In this document: positions 24,853 through 36,113 of the stretch, in pieces
Layout: the number at the start of each line of letters is the position of its first letter
Numbering within the stretch: the first letter of the stretch is position 1
Assembly (NCBI GenBank): GCA_951394405.1
Contig: OX596337.1
Coordinates: 2,480,001-2,544,000, forward strand
DNA: 64,000 bases
Origin: Coprinellus micaceus
Lineage: Eukaryota > Basidiomycota > Agaricomycetes > Agaricales > Psathyrellaceae
Direction: 5' to 3'
Position numbers and translations under genes: made by a program
The notes under the pieces: model-generated
What the model saw: the letters and a program-made list of their open reading frames with translations, nothing else
The model's database searches: none
What the model was told of the DNA's origin: nothing

Positions 24853-25435
24853 AGGACAACCTGGGGCGGCACGTCAGTTCCGAATGCGTGTTGAACTCGC
24901 GTTTCGATCGGTTATCGACATGGACCACAATGCCCAGCGCTTCGGCGACTAGATCCCAGCGGTCAAAATACTTTGGTTGCTGGGAGCCCCAACCTTTTTG
25001 TCAGAGAAGCTGGGTCCTGCACTAGGGATACTCGCCCAGAACGCACGTCTCCTCAGGGTTTACTAGCAGATTTTGAAATGCCATGGAAATTCGAATTTTG
25101 AGCAGTGAGAACAACCTACCTGTTGACTTGTATGGATGATACCCGATTCGATGCGAGAAAAATGGTGATATTGAACGAAAATAGGGATGTGTGAAGCTTC
25201 GAAGACCCATAGCTGTGGTGCGTCATATGGAACGAAATGCACTGATTTGACCATGATATGGTTCAAGTAACCTAGGCCATAGGCTTCAAAAGGAGATGGG
25301 TCTCCGACCCACTATGTGTGACAACAACGCGCCTCGCCAGCGCCAACCGGGACGTCGAGGGAGCGTAAAATTTCCTCTCGGCTGGCGGAGGAACGAGTGG
25401 CGAAGGGGAAAAAAGTGATGGATGTCCAACTTGGA
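24853..25435. other. Convergent intergenic region
   Basis: 583 bp between the 3' ends of the plus-strand orphan and the minus-strand CAP gene. Only short open frames were seen. Confidence 0.5.
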
Positions 25436-25449
25436 TCAGAGTTGGACAT
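25422..25449. repeat. 9-bp inverted repeat spanning the CAP gene stop codon
   Basis: ATGTCCAAC at 25422-25430 is exactly complementary to GTTGGACAT at 25441-25449. The loop of 10 nt contains the TGA stop codon (25436-25438) of the CAP-domain gene on the minus strand, so the transcript could form a hairpin there. Confidence 0.6.
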
Positions 25450-26160
25450 TTTGGCTGGAAAAAAGGAGTATAGAAGTGAGAAGTGTTTTCGGTAGGTTCC
25501 CGAGGATACAAAACGTACGGTGCTTGGCCGATGACGTTGCCTGCCGGGTTATACAGGCACACGTAGAGTGTTTCTCTCCGGAGTCCGTTCTCAATGGCAT
25601 TGCGGCAGGAAGCTATAGCGCAACCCAGTTCGGTGGTGGACTTCCAGACGACCTGGGTCCAGTGGTTATAAGCAGGTTTGGCCGGGCTATATTGGTCTGG
25701 TGCACGAAGGACACAAAGTCCAGGTATGGCGGAAGAGAAAGGCCGGTGGGTCGGTCAAAGATCGGCCTAGATGGAGAAGTGAGAATTTAGGCTGCGCACC
25801 TTTGTCCTGGAGGAAAGTGCGAACAGCATCATGGACGGAGAAGTCTCCGGTGGCAGCGACGATGTGTTCGCCGTAGGGCTCAGCCATGAGGATCCCGTCT
25901 GAGTGCTTCATCATGCAGAGGTCTGCCCAAAGACTGGCCTTGGTCGCCAATTCAGAGGACCATGTCAAAGGAGCGGCACCATACTGTGATCGGACGACGT
26001 TATGGGCGCCGAGGAACGTGTCGATGTCGCTAGACTTCAAAGCAATGGAGCGACGGGCCTTGGCCAGAGCGGTATGATGTCCGGGAGCGGCCAGAACCTG
26101 GAGGTTGAGAAAAGCAAGGAGCGTGACGAAGAGAGCGACGAGGTGGGTGAAAGAGTTCAT
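25436..26160 (-). CDS. Secreted CAP-domain protein (SCP/PR-1-like)
   Basis: CAP proteins are secreted; fungal members (yeast Pry1) bind sterols and fatty acids, and some are found in fruiting bodies or at host surfaces. Exons in coding order: 26160-25800, 25696-25519, 25454-25436 (185 aa). A signal peptide is clear (MNSFTHLVALFVTLLAFLNL, cleavage likely after VLAAP). The CAP core runs from LGAHNVVRSQYGAAPLTWSS, through the central GEH, to the two signature blocks NHWTQVVWKST and YVCLYNPAGN. His and Glu residues of the central cavity (HN, GEH, HW) are present, as are the Cys residues of the conserved disulfides. The ATG at 26160 is preferred to an upstream non-ATG extension because the hydrophobic core follows it directly. 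Confidence 0.92.
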
Positions 26161-26604
26161 GGCGAGGGACAAGGAGAAAAAGAATGACAGAGGCAACTGG
26201 TACCAGAACGCGTATTCGACTAGGACGGAGAGGTGAAAGGGATGGGGAAGGTCCGCTTTCCATGCGTGTCGTTGCTATGCCCAAGATCAACTGATGTTAC
26301 CACGCTGCCCATGACTGTCTAAACTGACAGAAGTGAAGGCGCTTAGCATATTCAGACCTCAGTGTGGAGGGAAGAAAACAAGGAATGGTCTGAAGTGGTG
26401 GAGAATGCAAGAGGTGTGCTTGGATCGCGTATACAGACGCCTAGATCGCACGATGTCTGATCGCGATCGGTGACAGGTGGAATTCATGAAATGGATGAGA
26501 TTATTGGAAAGTGATTGAACGCTACCGACTACAAGGGTACTCAACGTTATGGTTCGAGTCTGGCGCGCATCTGGACACCAGTTTCAATCGACGCGTTAAT
26601 CTCT
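26161..26604. other. Intergenic, CAP promoter and PFD2 3' UTR
   Basis: 444 bp upstream of the CAP start and downstream of the prefoldin 2 stop, both on the minus strand. No further feature recognised. Confidence 0.5.
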
Positions 26605-27141
26605 TCACGATACCGGGCGAATACCGTAATCGCGCTTGAAGCTGTCGAACTCTTCCTCTTTCGTTTTGTACTGTGCGGCAAGATTCGAGACGACCTTCAA
26701 GATCTAGATGTGGCAGGGGGTTAGTAGATGGTCTCCAAAGAATCGAAGGACCACGTACTCCATCGCGCGTCGTTCTAAGGGCAGGATAGACTTCCTTCAC
26801 TGTCCGCTCAGCGAGAACGCCGCCAATCAAGCGGAAACACTTTCGGTCAGGATCTTCGGCGAGGGCCTCTTCGAGGGTGGTCATCACGACACTGGATCCC
26901 GTGGTTGAGAAGGATATCGCGGAAAGAGGGCACCCCACAACGCACCTGTGCTCCTCAGCTTCAGACTCTAGCTCTCCGATCTTGCTCGCGAGGGATTGCA
27001 ACTCATTTTGCAGGCCAACGTACTTTTGCTGGATCTCTGGCTGGTATCAGTCAGTGGCCAGATCGTCCTTGGGATGGAGCAGTTACCCTGGTCGGAGAGT
27101 GGGGACACCTTGGGTTTTGCTTTGGCGGCGGTGGAGGCCAT
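26605..27141 (-). CDS. PFD2: Prefoldin subunit 2
   Basis: Beta-type subunit of the prefoldin chaperone that delivers unfolded actin and tubulin to CCT. Exons in coding order: 27141-27087, 27036-26946, 26891-26759, 26703-26605 (125 aa). The first coiled-coil arm reads EIQQKYVGLQNELQSLASKI, the family hallmark KCFRLIGGVLAERTVKEV is in exon 3, and the second arm ends in KRDYGIRPVS. Length matches Gim4/PFDN2. It is divergent from NDUFS8 with only 161 bp between the two start codons, so they must share promoter space. This is the second prefoldin subunit in the window, about 24 kb from PFD4. Confidence 0.95.
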
Positions 27142-27302
27142 GACGGTTCTGGCAGAGTCGCGTTTGGATTTCGTGGGATTTGATTGGCTGATGATCTTGT
27201 GACAGTGTGACCCTTGACGTTCCGTTCGGTCTCGAAAGCTCCAACAATTCTTCCTCGTCGTCGTCCCCGTCGTCCCCGTCGCTGTTGGCCTCATCGACCA
27301 CA

Positions 27303-28330
27303 ATGTCGCTCGCTAGGGCTCGTCTGGCCACGAGAATCGCCCCTCGTCTGTTCCCCACTGCCCGCACCACTTCCGTCGCTTCCACACTCGTCGCCCGTCG
27401 CCTCATTTCCAACTCACCATGCTCCCATGCCCACCACGCCCACACCCACCCCGCCGGCCCCCCCAAACTCGAGTCGCACCTGGAGGAGAGAATGAAGGAT
27501 ATTGAGCATCTGCAAATGGAAGGATTCAGGGGCGCGCCGCAGGACTGGGAAACGGGTCCCAGTGCTCTCGATAAAGCTGTCCACCTTTTCTTCTTCACGG
27601 AGATCATCCGAGGTATGTATTGCTATGGAAATGCATAAGGGGAGTCATGGATAACCTGGAACAGGAATGTGGATTGTTCTCGAGAACTTCTTCCGTCCTC
27701 CATACACTATTATGTATCCCTTCGAGAAGGGTCCGCTGTCACCCCGTTTCCGAGGCGAACACGCCCTCCGTAGGTATCCTAGTGGTGAAGAACGGTGCAT
27801 TGGTGAGTAATGCAATATAATTGCTGTTGCTTCTGACGGACTGATTGTTTTTCTCAGCTTGTAAGCTTTGTGAGGCAATCTGTCCCGCTCAGGCAATCAC
27901 CATTGAGAGCGAGGCTCGGGAAGACGGTTCGAGGAAGACCACAAAATACGGTCAGTGCATCCCGTGTCCTTGGAAGCGAACGCGCAGCATCCAACCTGAC
28001 TTTTTCTAGACATCGACATGACGAAATGCATTTACTGTGGATTCTGCCAAGAAGCCTGCCCAGTTGATGCCATTGTCGAGAGTACGTGTCCGCTGAGCAT
28101 TGCAATTCCTGACATGGGACTTACTTATTCTTCTACCTTTCACGCAGCCCAAAACCAGGAGTTTTCGGTAGAAACCCGCGAGGAGTTGCTGTACAACAAG
28201 GAGAAGCTCCTCTCTAATGGTGACAGGGCCGAGGCGGAAATTGCGGCCAATTTGCATGGTGTGTAAATTCCGTGTCACTAAAAATGTTGAGCTGGCTGAC
28301 ACCAATCCAGCGGACCACGTCTACCGGTAG
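27303..28330 (+). CDS. NDUFS8: Mitochondrial complex I iron-sulfur subunit NDUFS8 (TYKY)
   Basis: Carries iron-sulfur clusters N6a and N6b, which pass electrons toward N2 and ubiquinone in the connecting part of NADH dehydrogenase. Exons: 27303-27612, 27665-27802, 27858-27950, 28010-28081, 28148-28258, 28311-28330 (247 aa). The first 40 or so residues are rich in Arg, Ala and Ser with no acidic residue, a mitochondrial presequence. Two 4Fe-4S motifs are complete: Cys148, 151, 154, 158 ([10 protein letters not shown]) and Cys187, 190, 193, 197 ([12 protein letters not shown]). The block [20 protein letters not shown] before them is typical. The last exon codes only ADHVYR. All five introns are in phase 1. 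Confidence 0.97.
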
Positions 28331-29265
28331 ATTAGATGCGGACACACACAGCTGCTGTCCGTGTAGACGCGTAGACATGTATCAAACTCGTTTTATTTTC
28401 CTCAGGGGCAATTTCCGTTGTACCCTACTGGATGGTTGCTTTACTCGGAAGGTGCGCCCTCGCTCTCCGCCCCGGCCTTCATTCCGTCATACAGCCGTCG
28501 TCCGTTTCAGCGCCTGCGCCTGGTTTGCGCTGTGTGCGGCAGCTTTAATTGAATTGGCGCCCTTCCTAGTCACAGGGCGTCAAAACGGGAACGCGGGCAA
28601 GCAGAAGACGCTCACACCTCCGTTTACCAAGATGTCGAGTCGGGCGGTGTCAGACAGTCTGCGCAGCAGTGTGCTTCATCTTCTTACCGTTCTGGTGGTG
28701 TAGTTTTGTGGCCAAATCTCGAACTGGCCAATTCCGAGAGGGTTTGGGTTCGGGAGATCTGCCCTCCCTTCTCCTGTGGGTTATTATGCACGGAGAGGTA
28801 TAAATGTCCGGTGAGAATTCCCTTCTCATTCACCGCCATGTCCTGGGTGACTCACCTATTGGAGTAATGTCACTCTAGGGCGTATGTGATTTTTCTTCTA
28901 TACGTTTCAACATTCGGCTGCGAAGTGCTTATGAGTCCCCCGAGTCCTCTCTGGATTGGGTAGGAGTCTGGTACTTGGTTACTCCTAGTCCTCCGAGTCC
29001 AAGATTTGCTTTCCATTCGGCAAGCCGTACACATACATTGTTCTACAGCTTATGAGCTCGGATGGCACTTCGTTCAGCAGGCTGCCATCCACGTCCGCAG
29101 GCTTTGTGGCGGCAAATTGTCGAAATTGAAACCGGACCAGAGACTGCCAACTGCCAGCTGTTGACCTCATCCCATCTTTCCCTTCCGCTCTAGGCATCCC
29201 TTCTGCCTTTTCTTTCTGTAACTGGCATCTTCAGCTGATGAACGCGGCTCGGAGAAGCGCATGCA
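28331..29265. other. Intergenic, NDUFS8 to orphan
   Basis: 935 bp without a supported gene. A plus-strand open frame continuing past NDUFS8 (to 28703) is in a different frame from the last exon and looks like 3' UTR. No RNA gene or repeat recognised. Confidence 0.45.
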
Positions 29266-30316
29266 ATGATACGCGGAACGCAGACCAAAAAAGAAGGTGA
29301 GGACCTTCATTGTCCACCCCTACCCACACCTCCCCTGTGTGAAGTGTACGCAATGAAGTTCTGCTGATCATGCTATTCCATTCCACGCAGGAAGAAAACG
29401 TACTTCGAAGCCCCCGAAAGTGGCATTGCCTGTCGCTACCACAGCCTCTGGAAATCACAATGTAGACTCGGCCCCCAGAAGGTGGGGTCAGCCTCTGGGC
29501 GGCCCAATGCTACCCCTATATCAACTAGGCGCAGCAATGCCGCTCAATAAACGCTCAAAACGCCTCAAAGCCGGTTCTCGTATGGATTCAAGGAGAACAG
29601 ATACCGATGTCAAAGCCAAGGGACGGGCTGCTCTTGCTCAATGCCCACACACCGGACTTGCTACCCACCCCGGTGGCGTTGAACGGCATGACAGATATCA
29701 TAGAACTCTACCCGTCCCTCCTGTCGACAGACCGACCCATTCGACTGCTCCACCTCTGGCCGATCGTCACTTCCCACTTCTCAGCAGGTCTTCTTCGACC
29801 ATCGGCAGCACCCTGCTCGCCCAAGTCAGGCGGTGCGTTCAATACGAAACGGAGAAATGGGGCCGAAGACCTTTTGTCATGGATGTGGTCCTCGACTCGA
29901 AAGCGAGCTGGGCCGAACGAGTGACTCTGCACGAACCAACGATGACGATGCCTGCGACTCGGACTCAAAACCCACTAATAGTTTGTGGAAATGGAGAAGG
30001 GGACGCGCCGCACGCTGCCGCTGGTGCTCCTTGCTACCATCGCCGGACCTACTACGACTTCACGGACCTGAAAAGTCTGGACTTGTCCTGGGCGGACCAA
30101 AGCAAGATCTGGGGAAACCTTGGGACGGAAAGCATGGACTTGGAGCGAAGGAGAGAGTCTGTGATAAGTGGAGAAGAAGATGGGGAAGGCAAACCGGAAG
30201 ATAATAGTGTCGGCGAGAGTACGCTCGGTGGGCGTATCGGCAATTCTCGATTCCCTATATCGAGAGAGCGCTCTACGGTTACTCAGCGGCCATCTCAGTC
30301 TGTACCTATCGAGTGA
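29266..30316 (+). CDS. Possible hypothetical protein, basic N-terminus (318 aa)
   Basis: I do not recognise this gene. Exons 29266-29296 and 29391-30316 join in phase 1 through an intron with GTGAGG and CACGCAG ends, giving MIRGTQTKKEGRKRTSKPPK, an AT-hook-like basic start. The rest is a single open frame with an acidic, Glu-rich final third (about residues 255-300). Parts of the second exon are also open in another frame, and the composition is not strongly protein-like in the middle, so coding status is uncertain. A two-codon upstream ORF, ATG-CAA-TGA at 29261-29269, overlaps the proposed start. Confidence 0.42.
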
Positions 30317-31109
30317 TTGATCTCGTAAGTGTACCCCCGCCAGCCACGGGCGTTTGTTTGATTCGATTCCGTCGGTGCCCTATTTTCCGGTGTGTCGTTT
30401 GAATAGACCTGCTTTCGTGTTTTGACCCTGCTATTACCTCGAATGGGTGTTGTCCGGCCCTTGCGGGAAGAGATGGGGATGTCGAATACGCTCCCCAAAC
30501 TTCACATCTGCAATTTAGGGAAGACGTACACATGTACTGTCTCGAGATTTCTATTACCTGGGAATCAAAAGCTCTTCAAGAGAGACACCGACCCTTGTTC
30601 CATCCGGTGAACTTTGAAGGGAGGGAGAAGCGCTTGATAAGTGCTCATCGCTTCGCGTTTCTGTTTCAGGGGGTCAATCTAAACGGGCCTCATATTTTGC
30701 GCTTTCGGGCGTTCCTCTTTCGTTCAGCCGTTCTGTCGTCGCTTGACGGGAGCTGGGACCTCAAGAGTGACCTTCCGCCGTCGTATCGGGGTGTATTTAA
30801 GGTTCCCTCCGACCCCACAGTGTCAGCAGACCTGTATCGATAGATTCAACATGTTCCCGTTATCGACTCAGCAGTCCCTTCTGCAGGAACACCGGATCGG
30901 AGGTACACACAGGGTAATTGACCAATTGGGGACGATGGACCACTGAAGCAAAATGAAGAGATAGACTACACATGCAACAGGAGAGATAATTGTCCGACAG
31001 AGAAGCGCCCGTATTGAGACAGTTTGACAGAGGGGATGTGAAGAACAATCCAGCACAGAGAAAGGAATAAACACCATAGCTATCCCCGCTACTTTGTGGA
31101 GTCCGGCGG
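30317..31109. other. Convergent intergenic region
   Basis: 793 bp between the orphan and the 3' end of the INO80F-domain gene. Open frames here (plus 30532-30843, minus 30860-31510) show no family resemblance. Confidence 0.45.
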
Positions 31110-32888
31110 TTACGATGGACCTGCTCGGGATTCTTCATTTGCATCAATGCTACGGCGAGAGTGCCGTTCTCGCTGGTAGCGTTTTGAACCCCTGTCGTCT
31201 TGCAGTCTGCCCGTCGAGTACAAACCTGCAGGGGCCCCCACGTCATCCTCCCCATCGACATCCATGTCGTTCCTGCTTCTCTTTCTGGACTCGTGAGCCT
31301 GCTCCGTTTCAAGATAGTTGCCGCCGCCGCTAGTTGCAGTCGTACGCGATCGGCCATCTTCATGGACGAAACCGATACTATCTTCGGAGGGGCCCGGTTG
31401 AGTGACCGGTCGAAGCCTGAATGAGGAGGCGGCGCGACCAGCACGGTCGTGTTCGTAGTATTGAGTTCGAGAATCAGGACGTGACGAGTCGTCGTTGGGT
31501 CCGCCAGCACCGGAGCCAGAAGCTGAGGCTGAACCAGGGGTGTCGGAGCGGGAAACGAGATAAGGTCGAGGAGGGGGGGCTTCGTACGCGTGAGGGGGAG
31601 GGGGGTGTTCTTCTCGAGGTGTCATATGGTGGTCTGGGTAATCAGGACGTTCGACCGGGGCGCGATTCCGGTTCGCCGAATGAGGCGAGTACATAGGCAT
31701 CTCGCGATTGGGAGGGCGGTCGCGCTCGTGCTGGTCCCAGTCACGCTCACGTTCGCGGTCGCGATCCAGATCCCGGTGTCGCTCTGGATACTCGGCATCT
31801 CGATTAATGTAGGTACCGGGCCCCATCCGCTGGTGGGGATGAACCCGCGCTCGAAGGTCAGATGTGCTGCTACGGGGAGACAATTGTGCGAGGGAAGGGT
31901 GATGGGGGTGGCCATGAGGCTCTCCTTGCGAAGTGGGCATGGAACGCATGTCAGACTGCCTCGATCGTTCCCGCTCGGAAAGTGGGGGGCTAAAAGCCTG
32001 AGGTTGCATTGGCTCGGGATACTGACTGTCCCGATAAGTCTGGTTCTGTCCTTGGTGTGACCGGGAGCGTGAAGAAGACTGAGATCTTGTCCGTACATGG
32101 GAAGGCGGTGGATAGTCATGGTCCCTAGGCGGACTTGCATGGGAGGACCGGGGCGGGTAGCTGTCCTGCATAGATGGCAGCTGCCGACTTAACGGAATGC
32201 GCTGCCGTCCATCGTGTTCAGCAGGTGCGCGTTGAGGAGAGCGTGACAATTGCATGTGTGGAGAATGTGCCACCCCCGGTTTGTCTATGCCGGATACAGG
32301 ACGGCCTTCGGGAGGAGGTGGATGACCTGGGGGACCTCGTGTTCGAGGGTACTCCTGGTGACCTGGATAGGGCTGATCAGGCTCTGCAGAAGCAGAGTGA
32401 TCGTGATTCTCTCGAGGATGATGGGCAGCTGACGCCTGATGAGGGGGTCCCCCCGAAGTTGACGATGGGAGCGGAAGAGAACCGCGATCCTGGAGGAGCG
32501 GCGAGTTGTGTGGTTGGCTCAATCTTTCGTAGAGAATGCTGGAGCCAGCGAGGATTAACAGACAGGCGAGGCGAGGGAGAAGAGATACATACGCTCGTTC
32601 CATTTTCATGCGCTGAATGGTGAGCCGGGCGTTCAGAACCTTTATGTGCAGCTTGTCGTTGTCCTGGACAGCAAGCACGCGTCAAAGGATGAGGGCACAC
32701 GGGGAAACGTGACAACACACGGTTTCAATGTCCTTGACCTTGCGCTTGAGTTCCTTGTACTTTGCCTGGTACTTGACATCGTCTGCACCTGCGCCGGACG
32801 TGATGGCAATGGGGTTGTAGGACTTGTGCTTTGGACGTTGGACAGGGGCGGAGGGATGCTGGGGCTGGGGAACAGGCGAGGGGGACAT
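31110..32888 (-). CDS. INO80 complex subunit F-domain protein
   Basis: Likely a subunit of the INO80 chromatin remodeller, by similarity of its N-terminal coiled-coil module to the INO80F family (human TFPT). Exons in coding order: 32888-32721, 32663-32593, 32538-31110 (555 aa). The conserved module spans about residues 35-85: KYQAKYKELKRKVKDIET, then DNDKLHIKVLNARLTIQRMK, then ERAILYERL, built across both introns. All the rest is low-complexity and probably disordered: Pro/Ser/His-rich, with a run of Arg, Asp and Glu (RDLDRDRERERDWD) around residues 300-320 and a basic patch near the end (SRKRSRND). It is divergent from NDUFA13. The family call rests on the short module only. Confidence 0.8.
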
Positions 32889-33175
32889 GATGGGAGGGTG
32901 AGAGTGAGAAAAGGTGATGCTGGCAGAATTCTGGCGTTCAATGAATGCTCCAAACAGCATTCGAACACACAATGTCCATACAAGTCCACGCCATCATTTA
33001 TTCCTCTTCCTTCTGTCCTCGTTGCTGTCCTGGCCAAAGAATTTCGATTTCGAACCCTTCACACCCAACTGGAAGGCGTCGACACCTCACAAGGTCACGT
33101 GCATTGCTATTCCGGTGGCGGCAAACGGAACGAACAGCGACGACCAACTTTTCCTCCTTCCACCACCACCAAACC

Positions 33176-34007
33176 AGTGCGTGTCCAGTCCCCGTCGCGT
33201 CGTCGCCTGGCTAATGCTTCTGTGCAGTGTCTGTCCCCTACAGGCAGTACGTGGCTCTTCCGTTCGAAAACCTCGTTCCAGGCTGAACCGCGGCTCTCCG
33301 CAGGGATATGCCCCCACCGGGGGGCTTTGAGCACGTCAAGTACAAGCGGAATCTCCCCGCCCGTGGGCCTGGCGCTTATGCTATCCTCGGAGGCGTGACT
33401 GCTATTTGTGCCTATGGTTTCTATCGCCTGGGCAAGGGGAACCTGGAGAAACGGTGCGTGGTATATCCTCCGAGCCCTTGCGCATCGTCTTTGTGGGTCA
33501 GCTGGACGAGAAACGTGTCATGATGTCCCCCCGACCAACGCTCCCCTTTGGATCCGGCCGCTCGCTTTCTCCCCTTATCAGTTTCTATCGCCCATGGGTG
33601 AAATGGGAAGCTTATGCTGATTGGGAATATGATGGCGTCCCCTTGCCATGCAATCCGACTTTTCCACAGGGAGCTCGAGCGCGAGAAACTCTGGTCGCGG
33701 ATACACCTCGTCCCCCTGTTGATGGCGGAGGGAGACCGTGACCTGTACCGCCGCCAACAGGCTGCTCTGTCTCGGGAGAAGGAGATCATGAAGGATGTGC
33801 CCGGCTGGGAGGTGCGTAATTTCAGTTGGCCCCCTGTTAGCTGCAGTTGTGATAGCTCGCTCATGATGATCACGATTACGATCCGTCCTTGCCGTCCCGG
33901 TCTTCTTTCTGCGACAACCTTCATTATGCATGTATCATGGGATCCAGGCTGGCAAGAGCGTGTACAACAACCCCAAGTATGCGCAGGAGAGTGTTGTATT
34001 GGCATGA
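33176..34007 (+). CDS. NDUFA13: Mitochondrial complex I subunit NDUFA13 (GRIM-19), start codon split by an intron
   Basis: An accessory subunit of NADH dehydrogenase with one membrane helix, needed for complex I assembly. Coding parts: 33176 (the A of ATG), 33228-33246, 33304-33453, 33670-33811, 33948-34007 (123 aa). The protein starts MSVPYRQDMPPPGGFEHVKY; the membrane helix is AYAILGGVTAICAYGFYRLG, then EKRELEREKLWSRIHLVPLL and a tail VPGWEAGKSVYNN, all family hallmarks. A simpler model would start at ATG 33308 (MPPPGGF), but two canonical introns (33177-33227 with GTGCGT, CTAAT and GTGCAG; 33247-33303 with GTACGT, CTGAAC and CCGCAG) restore the conserved YRQD in front of it. In that model the start codon is A from exon 1 plus TG from exon 2. 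Introns 3 and 4 are longer (216 and 136 nt). Confidence 0.9.
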
Positions 34008-34325
34008 GGTGGACAATGAATTATACATGCTGCCTTGTTTGGATACGCGACGCGACAAAGAGAAGCGCGAACATTTATGAGAGGACAAGAGCGATTGTGA
34101 CTCCCAGCCTCCTACGCTGCCGCAAGGGGACTGCGCTGGGCCCAAAAGTTCGGAGCGAATGCACCAGGAGGGGCAATGCCGGATAAGGGAAGAGGATTGG
34201 TAGGCAAAAGGCGGTCCTGATTTGGCGGGAAGTGGGCCATATCGGGAGGGATCTGGATGGAGTCAGGTGCTTCCGAATGCACTTAAAGTCGGGGCAGGCG
34301 CTTCACAACGACTGCTTTCTCTCAA
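34008..34325. other. Intergenic, NDUFA13 to HMG-box gene
   Basis: 318 bp; 3' UTR of NDUFA13 and promoter of the HMG-box gene. Nothing else recognised. Confidence 0.5.
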
Positions 34326-36113
34326 ATGTCTTCTCCCACTCTCGTGTGTCGTCCCTATCCCGCAATGAACACAGATCCCGTCCACACCGCGCCCTACGAC
34401 GACCACCCCCACATCGTCGCCCACGACGGTGATCAGATGATCTTCGACATGGACGACACCCTCAACCCCGCCGCCGTCCCTCTCCACTGGGATCCATACA
34501 GCGTCCAGGACATGGATTCAAAGTCGGCATTTAGCTTCGACACCATCCAGCCCATGCCTGCATACGAGTACGGCCCTCCAGAGGTCTCCCCGACCGGCAG
34601 CTACTACGACAACACCATGTACAACCCCGATCCCGTCAAGGAGTCTCCCAGGCTTGATAATGTCTTCTCATCCTGGATCAACGAGTCTGAGCTCTCAGCA
34701 CCATCGCCGTCGTCCCCGATATCCATCCCCTCGCCACTCGACCCCCAGCTCTCCTCCGCCTCGTCGTTCTCTGCATTCAGCGACCACAGCGCCTTCCCCC
34801 ACGACAACGTATTTTCCCCCTCCGCCCTCGCTGCGCTGCATCCCCTGCCATCATCTGTGTCGCCCCCGTCTTCATACGAGGACCACCATCCACTTCGACA
34901 ACGTCTCAACTCGCTCTCTAAGCCGACGTGGGCTTCGAATCTCTGGGATCACGGCGCCCCTAATTCCCTCCGCACACCATCCGTGATGCGCCCCTCCGTT
35001 CGCCACTCCCCCCTCTCCGATGCCACCATTCGCCAGCGGGTGCCCGTGCGACGCGACTCCCATCCATCAGCTCAGCCGTTCTTATCGACGAGCGCGCCGT
35101 CTCTCGTCGAGCCCCGTGCTCCCAGCATGTCCCGAACCATCAGCCGTCGTTCCGAGTCCGTTAGCATCAGCGATGATCGTGACGCAACCGTGCGCAGGAA
35201 GAAGCGTTCTCCTGGTGCCGAAGAAATAGCTGCCTCATTCGTGGAGAAGCCATCTGCTGACGCTCGTAAGTGATCAATCCCAGATCTCTGTTCTGATACA
35301 GAGTTAATCATAACACTTTACAGCCATGAAGTCGCTCCTTAGACCTCCCAAGTTGGCGCCGTCGGCTTGGCAGCTCTACTTCACGGATTGGATCCAAAGG
35401 CAGCAACGTCTCGGTACCCGCAAACTCAACGTCGCCCAGGCAGCTAAGGAGGCCGGGCAAGAATATGCTTCTTTGTCGGCGGCTGAGAAAGAGGTATGTT
35501 TTCCGGCTGACGTCATGGTATAGTCATTCATTAACGTTTCTTCTATTGTCCCCTTTGCATAGCCCTATAAGCGGCGTTCACAGGCCGCGAAGGAGGCGCG
35601 GGAGCGGGAGCATGAAGCCTATATGCGCTCCCTCTCTCCGGATGATATCAAGCGAGAGAACCTCTTCCGGGCTGCTCAACGGAAGGCTGGCAAGTCTCGC
35701 AAGGGGAACATAAAAGATCCAAATGCACCTAAGAAGCCTCTTAGTGCATATTTTATGTTCCTCCAGCGTATTCGTGCCGACCCAAAGTTGGTAAGGGATA
35801 TTTTCGGTGATGAAACCGAGACTACCAAGCAGAGCGTTTTGGCTGCTGCGAAGTGGCGTTCGATGACTGACGCAGAGCGCCAGGTAAGTTGCACATGATA
35901 CTTTCTACTCGGCTCCTCCTTGCTTACTCGTCGATTTCTTCTCAGCCCTTCCTGGCTCAGGCAGAGCAGGAGAAGATGGAGTACGAGGCGGCACGCCGCC
36001 TATACGAGGAAGGGACAACGGGCTACGGTACAAATATCAACTTTAGCATCCTCCAAGGTAGCCCGGCCTTCCCGACGATTAAGCTCGAATCTGAGAGTGA
36101 GAACGAGGCTTAA
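34326..36113 (+). CDS. Two-HMG-box DNA-binding protein, Exp1-like
   Basis: A chromatin or transcription regulator with two HMG boxes. The Coprinopsis protein Exp1, needed for cap expansion and autolysis of the mushroom, has this architecture; orthology is inferred. Exons: 34326-35265, 35324-35493, 35563-35883, 35946-36113 (532 aa). Residues 1-300 are Ser/Pro-rich and disordered with acidic patches. A basic segment (RRKKRSPG) precedes box 1 (about 323-385: LAPSAWQLYFTDWIQRQQ to EKEPYKRRSQAAKEA). Box 2 (about 422-498) is the classic type: DPNAPKKPLSAYFMFLQRIR to PFLAQAEQEKMEYE. The tail has IKLESESENEA, which includes a SUMO-type IKLE site. Confidence 0.9.

Noticed and set aside
29607..29924. 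Alternative frame (105 codons) inside the orphan at 29266-30316
   Set aside because: It has no splice connection to an upstream ATG exon; the longer frame with a phase-compatible first exon was preferred, though neither is strong.
31622..32140. Minus-strand 172-codon frame within the INO80F-domain gene
   Set aside because: It is a shifted frame over the low-complexity part of exon 3.
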